This document shows, piece after piece, positions 59,838 to 64,000 of a DNA stretch of 64,000 nucleotides. The notes under the pieces were generated by a model that was not told the origin of the DNA, did no database searches, and saw only the letters and a list, made by a program, of their open reading frames with translations. Position numbers and translations under genes: made by a program. Numbering within the stretch: the first letter of the stretch is position 1; each line of letters starts with the position of its first letter. Source of the DNA: Candidatus Aminicenantes bacterium UBA6228 (GTDB taxonomy: Bacteria; Acidobacteriota; Aminicenantia; Aminicenantales; Saccharicenantaceae); the NCBI GenBank assembly GCA_002441005.1, contig DJWO01000002.1:76326-140325 (forward strand). Reading direction: 5' to 3'.

Positions 59838-61130
59838 TTAATTTATCTGTTGATTGGCTCTTATCGTCTTTTCTTCGATAAGAGGCAGAGTGATGATAAT
59901 TTCTGTCCCGCGGCCTTCCTCGGAGTTCATCTGAATTTTCCCGCCATAATCCTCAACCAGCCGCTTAACGGTGGCCAGACCCAGCCCCCGCCCCTCGCCA
60001 AAGCCCGAGTAAAAAGGCACAAAGAGATTCTCCTTGTCTTTCTCACTCATGCCCCGGCCCGTATCAGAAACAACGATTTTCAGGCCGTCGCGCTTTGAGT
60101 TATAAAAGTTCAGGCTGAGGCGCCCTCCCTCGGGCATGGCCTTGATGGCGTTTTTAATCAGGTTCCAGAAAATCTGCTTGAAGTGATTGGGATTGCCGTA
60201 ATAGGTAATTTTCCGGACTAAATAATTGCCCTCGACCCGGATTCTATCCCCATCCAGGTCACCGCCGGTCCGCAGCATCTCGAGGGTTTCATGGAGAAGC
60301 AGGCCCAGATCAATCTCAGTAAACATTTTTTTCGACGGGGCGGAAAAATCCAGGAATTGTTCCAGGAGCTGCGAGACCCGGTTTGACTCCCTGACAATAA
60401 TCTCCATGAGCCGGGCCCGCTCGCCATTGCCATTCATCTCAGCCTTGAGCATTTGAACGGCGCTGGAAATAGAAGCCAAAGGATTTCTTATCTCGTGAGC
60501 CAGAGTGGCTGACAGGCGCCCGGCCTCGGCCAGCCTTTCCCTCAAAATGAGTTCTTTCTGGGCCTGAGCCAGAGCCTGACTGGTCTTCCGCAAGCTTTTC
60601 GAGAGATAACTCATAAAAAAGGCGACGGCAAAAAATATGGCCCAGGCTAAAATCAGGTTGAATAAAACCGTTCCAAAGGGGAGCTTACTGGCCTCCTCTT
60701 TATTAAAATGCGGGATAAATCCAAAGTAAGTCCCATCCACCAGGACACCAAAAAGAATAGCTGACAGAGCCGCGGCTAAGTAAGTCGCCTTAACCGAAAT
60801 GACCAAGCTGGCAGCAATAATGGCAAAAATATAGAGAAAATAAGTCGAAGTGGTAACACCTTCCGAGATATAAACCAGAAAGGTGATGAGCAAAAGGTCC
60901 ATAATAAGCTGCAGATAAGCCTGGCCGGTGAGCCATTTCCCCCAGAGATAAAGAAGATAATAGATAAGCGACAGGCCATAAAAGCCCGCTATAGCATAAA
61001 GAAAAACTGGCGGGAAAGGATTGCCGGTTGAATACTGAATGATTAAAGCCGCAATTAAAATGCAGGTAATAATGAGCAGACGGAATAAAATATAGCGGAG
61101 AAGGTCTTTTTTCTCGACTGTCTCTTTCAT
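59838..61130 (-). CDS. pilS: PilS-type sensor histidine kinase
   Basis: The 430-residue kinase has about six N-terminal membrane helices (about 15-185), then a HisKA dimerisation domain with the phospho-His box ATLAHEIRNPLASI and a HATPase domain with NAIKAMPEGG, DTGRGMS and GEGRGLGLATVKRLVEDYGG. PilS senses pilin levels in the membrane in Pseudomonas and controls PilR. The membrane domain fits that type. It is the second gene of a pilS-pilR pair on the minus strand; 132 bp of featureless sequence separate it from pilC. Confidence 0.9.
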   Translation of the reverse strand: MKETVEKKDLLRYILFRLLIITCILIAALIIQYSTGNPFPPVFLYAIAGFYGLSLIYYLLYLWGKWLTGQAYLQLIMDLLLITFLVYISEGVTTSTYFLYIFAIIAASLVISVKATYLAAALSAILFGVLVDGTYFGFIPHFNKEEASKLPFGTVLFNLILAWAIFFAVAFFMSYLSKSLRKTSQALAQAQKELILRERLAEAGRLSATLAHEIRNPLASISSAVQMLKAEMNGNGERARLMEIIVRESNRVSQLLEQFLDFSAPSKKMFTEIDLGLLLHETLEMLRTGGDLDGDRIRVEGNYLVRKITYYGNPNHFKQIFWNLIKNAIKAMPEGGRLSLNFYNSKRDGLKIVVSDTGRGMSEKDKENLFVPFYSGFGEGRGLGLATVKRLVEDYGGKIQMNSEEGRGTEIIITLPLIEEKTIRANQQIN

Positions 61131-61261
61131 GACATCTGACCTGATAACCTCAGAAATTCCCTCTTCGCTCCCTTATTGACCCGCTCCCGCTATTTTTTAA
61201 GGCTTCTTAAAAGCCGCAATTATCCAATCCGGATGTTTCTTCTCCTGTCCTCCTGCCCTGC

Positions 61262-62470
61262 TTAAAATTGCTGAATAAGATTAAACAGAGGCAAATACAT
61301 GGAAATAACCAGCGTTCCGACAATACCGCCGACCAGAATTAAAACTAAGGGCTCAAGTGCTGATAGCATTGAACTCACCGAATTGTCAACTTCATCATCA
61401 AAGAAATTGGCCAGTTTGCCCAGCATTTCATCGAGGGTTCCGGTTGACTCGCCGACATTGACCATCTGAATCATCATGGCCGGGAACTGACCCTGGCCAG
61501 CCTGTTTTAGAGAATCATTCAAGCTCTTGCCTTCCGAGACCATCTGCCTGGCATTTAAAACCTGGCGTTCGATGATGACGTTATCGGTGGTGGTCGAAGA
61601 AATTTTCAGGCTTTCCATCATGGGCACGCCACCGCCGATCAGGGTGCTCAGAGTTCTGGTAAACCTGGACAGGGAGATTTTCTGGCTAAGATTGCCCATA
61701 ACCGGGAGCTTCAGCTTGATGCGGTCAACAACTTCCCGTCCGGCAGGTGTCTTATGCCACTGGCGGTAGAGGACCACAATGCCAATGATAATGGCAACGA
61801 TGAGAAGGATGTAACGGCTGACAAAGTTGCTCAGGCCAAGCACGGCCGCCGTCAAGCCGGGCAATTGAGCCCCCAGTTCCTGATAAATCCCGCCAAAAAC
61901 CGGGATAACTTTCCACAACATAAAAATGGCCACGATGATGGCAAAAGTGACAATGGCTGTAGGATAAATCATGGCCTGTTTGACCTTGGCTCTTAATTTC
62001 ATCATGCTTTCCTGGTAATCGGCCAACCGGCGCAGCATGGTGTCGAGTGAACCGCTCTGCTCGCCCGAAGCCACCAGGTTACAGTACAGGTCATCAAACA
62101 CCTTGGGATGCTTGCGGAGAGCCTGATTGAGGGCTGCTCCGGCCTCGACATCTTCTTTAACCTCGGTAATTACCCTGGTGAAATATTTATTTTTCTGCTG
62201 CTCGGCCAGAAGTCCTAAGCTCTGAATCAGAGGCAATTCAGCATCAATCAGAACCGATAGCTGGCGGCTGAAAAAAGACAGCTCTTTGAGTCTGACCTTT
62301 TCCCTCTTAAGAAAAGGAATAGCCGGCAGGGCTCTTTTTGATTTTATACTGATGATGGCGATCTGGTCGCGCTGAAGAGTCCTGGTCAGGTCTTCAATCG
62401 ACTCAGCCACTCGTTCGCCGCCAACCACATCACCGTATCTGTTTTTTCCTCTCCAGACATAAACAGCCAT
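61262..62470 (-). CDS. pilC: Type IV pilus inner-membrane platform protein PilC
   Basis: PilC (GspF family) is the integral membrane platform on which PilB and PilT act. The 402-residue protein has two tandem GspF cytoplasmic domains (about 65-190, LSFFSRQLSVLIDAELPLIQ, and about 270-395, LSRFTRTLSTLIGGGVPMME) separated by membrane helices (about 165-240), and ends in a membrane segment. Length is normal. It is downstream of pilB and pilT in the same operon. Confidence 0.93.
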   Translation of the reverse strand: MAVYVWRGKNRYGDVVGGERVAESIEDLTRTLQRDQIAIISIKSKRALPAIPFLKREKVRLKELSFFSRQLSVLIDAELPLIQSLGLLAEQQKNKYFTRVITEVKEDVEAGAALNQALRKHPKVFDDLYCNLVASGEQSGSLDTMLRRLADYQESMMKLRAKVKQAMIYPTAIVTFAIIVAIFMLWKVIPVFGGIYQELGAQLPGLTAAVLGLSNFVSRYILLIVAIIIGIVVLYRQWHKTPAGREVVDRIKLKLPVMGNLSQKISLSRFTRTLSTLIGGGVPMMESLKISSTTTDNVIIERQVLNARQMVSEGKSLNDSLKQAGQGQFPAMMIQMVNVGESTGTLDEMLGKLANFFDDEVDNSVSSMLSALEPLVLILVGGIVGTLVISMYLPLFNLIQQF

Positions 62471-62526
62471 ATTTTTTCTCCTTCTTCCTTAAAAATCCCC
62501 GGAATTATTCATTATTTTATTTCCCC

Positions 62527-63639
62527 TTATTTCCCGGCGCTTGACGAAACACCTTTCTTTATCGTTGTTCCCTCATGTCTCTGGATAATATCAATCAGCT
62601 CTTCTGGATTGGCCGTCACCGACATGGCAGTCGCATAGGTGATAACCCGCCGTAAATAAAGGCTGGCCAGGCTCTGGTTCATGGTCTGCATGCCGAATTT
62701 TTCCTGGCCCATCTGCATAGCCGAATAGATCTGATGAATTTTATTTTCGCGGATGAGATTTCTGACGGCCGGATTAGGAATCAGTATCTCCATGGCCAGG
62801 ACTCGCCCTTTGCCGTCGGCCCGGGGCAGCAGAATCTGGGTCATGACTGCCTCCAGAATCATAGAGAGTGTCACCCGGACCTGAGCCTGGTACTGGCTGG
62901 GGAAAATATCAATTATTCTCGAAATTGATTCGGGAGCCGAATTGGTATGAAGGGTAGAAAAGGTCAGATGGCCAGTCTCAGCCACGCGCAGTGTGGCCTC
63001 GGTTGTTTCGTAATCACGCATCTCACCAACAAAAACCACATCCGGGTCTTCCCGCAGGACTGATCTCAAGGCGTTGGCATAGGACAGGGTATCGGTGAAC
63101 AGTTCTCTCTGGTTGATGATAGCTCGCTTGGGGACAAAGTAATATTCGATCGGGTCTTCAACCGTGACGATGTGGACATCCCGTTCGTGGTTAATGTAGT
63201 CAAGCATACAGGCAATGCTGGTAGATTTGCCGCAGCCGGTAGGACCGGTGACCAGAATCAGGCCGCGGGGCAGGCTGCAGAGCTGGACGACCCGCTGGGG
63301 AATTCCCAGCTGGGAAAAGCTCCACATCTGAGGCAGAAAACGCCGGAAGGAAGCAGCCACCGCCCCTTTTTGTCTGAAGACATTGGCTCTGAACCGGCCC
63401 AGGTCCTTCATCCCGAAAGACAGGTCAAGCTCCCATTTTTCTTCAAATATTTTCTTCTGCTTATCATTGAGAATGCTGTAAATCAACTCCTGAGTCTCTG
63501 CCGGCTGAAGCGGCGGGTGGTCAATATCTTTTAACCGGCCGTCCACCCTGATCCGCGGGGGCACATAGGTCGTAATATGAAGATCACTGGCATTCTCTTC
63601 GACCGCAATTTTTAAAAGTTCATAGATTGGCTTCGCCAT
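62527..63639 (-). CDS. pilT: Type IV pilus retraction ATPase PilT
   Basis: PilT is the hexameric ATPase that retracts the pilus. The 370-residue protein has an N-terminal PAS-like domain beginning with ENASDLHITTYVPPRIRVDG, Walker A TGPTGCGKST (about 128-137), the Asp box, Walker B DPDVVFVGEMRD and the His box GHLTFSTLHTNSA. AGGAGGAAT lies upstream of the ATG. PilT, together with comEC, fits a natural-transformation machine. Confidence 0.95.
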   Translation of the reverse strand: MAKPIYELLKIAVEENASDLHITTYVPPRIRVDGRLKDIDHPPLQPAETQELIYSILNDKQKKIFEEKWELDLSFGMKDLGRFRANVFRQKGAVAASFRRFLPQMWSFSQLGIPQRVVQLCSLPRGLILVTGPTGCGKSTSIACMLDYINHERDVHIVTVEDPIEYYFVPKRAIINQRELFTDTLSYANALRSVLREDPDVVFVGEMRDYETTEATLRVAETGHLTFSTLHTNSAPESISRIIDIFPSQYQAQVRVTLSMILEAVMTQILLPRADGKGRVLAMEILIPNPAVRNLIRENKIHQIYSAMQMGQEKFGMQTMNQSLASLYLRRVITYATAMSVTANPEELIDIIQRHEGTTIKKGVSSSAGK

Positions 63640-63648
63640 TAATTCCTC

Positions 63649-64000
63649 CTATTCCCAATCCCTGACAGTTTCTCTTAGGACTTCTTCAACCGAGGTCACA
63701 CCATTTTTGACTTTGGTCAGGCCACTGCGGCGGAGAGTCAGCATGCCGTTTTCCATGGCCTTCTTCTTGATTTCCCGGCTGGTCACCCGGTTGAGAATCA
63801 TTTCTTTTATTTCATCGGTAATTTTCATCACCTCAAACAGGGCCACTCTGCCCTTATAACCGGTATTATTGCAGGCTTCACACCCGTGAGCTTTAAAAAT
63901 ATGAATATTATCTATTTCGTTTTCGCCAAAACCCATGTCCAGCAAGGCTCTTTTCGGGAGGTCATGCGGTTCACAGCACTTCTGGCACAGCCGCCGGACC
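63649..64000 (-). CDS. pilB: Type IV pilus assembly ATPase PilB (C-terminal part, cut by window edge)
   Basis: The last 116 codons of a GspE/PilB ATPase are visible: VRRLCQKCCEPHDLPKRALL at the edge, then FKAHGCEACNNTGYKGRVALFEVM. The CxxC..CxxC zinc module (CQKCC and CEAC) is diagnostic for PilB/GspE and absent from PilT. The end is 9 bp before pilT. The ATPase core is outside the window. Confidence 0.88.
   Translation of the reverse strand, partial: VRRLCQKCCEPHDLPKRALLDMGFGENEIDNIHIFKAHGCEACNNTGYKGRVALFEVMKITDEIKEMILNRVTSREIKKKAMENGMLTLRRSGLTKVKNGVTSVEEVLRETVRDWE

Overview
The window looks like chromosome of a diderm (Gram-negative) bacterium of moderate GC (about half G+C by eye). It has LPS-export genes (lptB, an unusually long lptC-like gene, lptE), several lipoproteins, OmpA-like and DUF481 outer-membrane proteins, and a complete-looking type IV pilus block (pilA, pilR, pilS, pilC, pilT, pilB). 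TTG and GTG starts are frequent. Gene content and order (leuS-lptE-holA; DUF948-like/YtxH pair; GlrK-QseG-GlrR-like trio; M38-type amidohydrolase pair) would fit an uncultivated Acidobacteriota/Aminicenantes-type lineage, but that placement is inference; no rRNA gene is present to test it.

Layout. 1-29.5 kb is dense housekeeping sequence: LPS export and recJ (minus); ftsY with the riboflavin genes ribD-ribE-ribBA (plus, without ribH); dtd; rpsT; leuS-lptE-holA (minus); a BtuCDF-type importer; a DUF948/YtxH pair; an M20 peptidase; comEC; envelope proteins; rph; a PAS/HD-GYP protein; a flotillin; and an aminotransferase fused to an HprK/PEPCK-like P-loop domain. 29.6-35.3 kb holds a broken archaeal-type ATPase gene, two tandem amidohydrolase paralogues (one without its metal ligands), plsC, and two copies of a 119-bp palindromic repeat, each of which supplies the stop codon of the adjacent gene. 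35.9-41.1 kb is a GlrK/QseG/GlrR-like two-component operon. It is followed by a TGTC-N10-GACA site, a sigma-54 promoter, a small secreted protein and an OmpA-like lipoprotein, so regulator and probable targets sit side by side.

41-53.2 kb is an accessory island made of small modules separated by a short repeat of the form GGGGACAC..TATATTTCCTATTTT in either orientation. The modules are an L,D-transpeptidase, AbiEi/AbiEii, HicB/HicA, PIN plus XRE-ImmA, a low-GC three-gene cassette ending in a HEPN-like gene, XRE plus ImmA, and an orphan nuclease-like gene beside a dead tyrosine-recombinase fragment between long direct repeats. Repeats of this family occur from 35.9 to 53.2 kb and I saw none elsewhere, so they mark the island.

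53.2-57.3 kb (plus) has a divergent pilin-like protein without a prepilin cleavage site, a GT87 glycosyltransferase, a PAP2 membrane phosphatase/transferase with a TPR-like tail, and a GDP-mannose 4,6-dehydratase. They converge on pilA and may form a surface-glycan or pilin-modification unit (inference). 57.4-64 kb (minus) is the pilus block. pilA has its own sigma-54 promoter, presumably driven by PilS/PilR, and a strong intrinsic terminator. Three genes or operons (ftsY, the DUF948-like gene, abiEi) have good sigma-70 promoters so close to the start codon that their mRNAs should be leaderless or nearly so.
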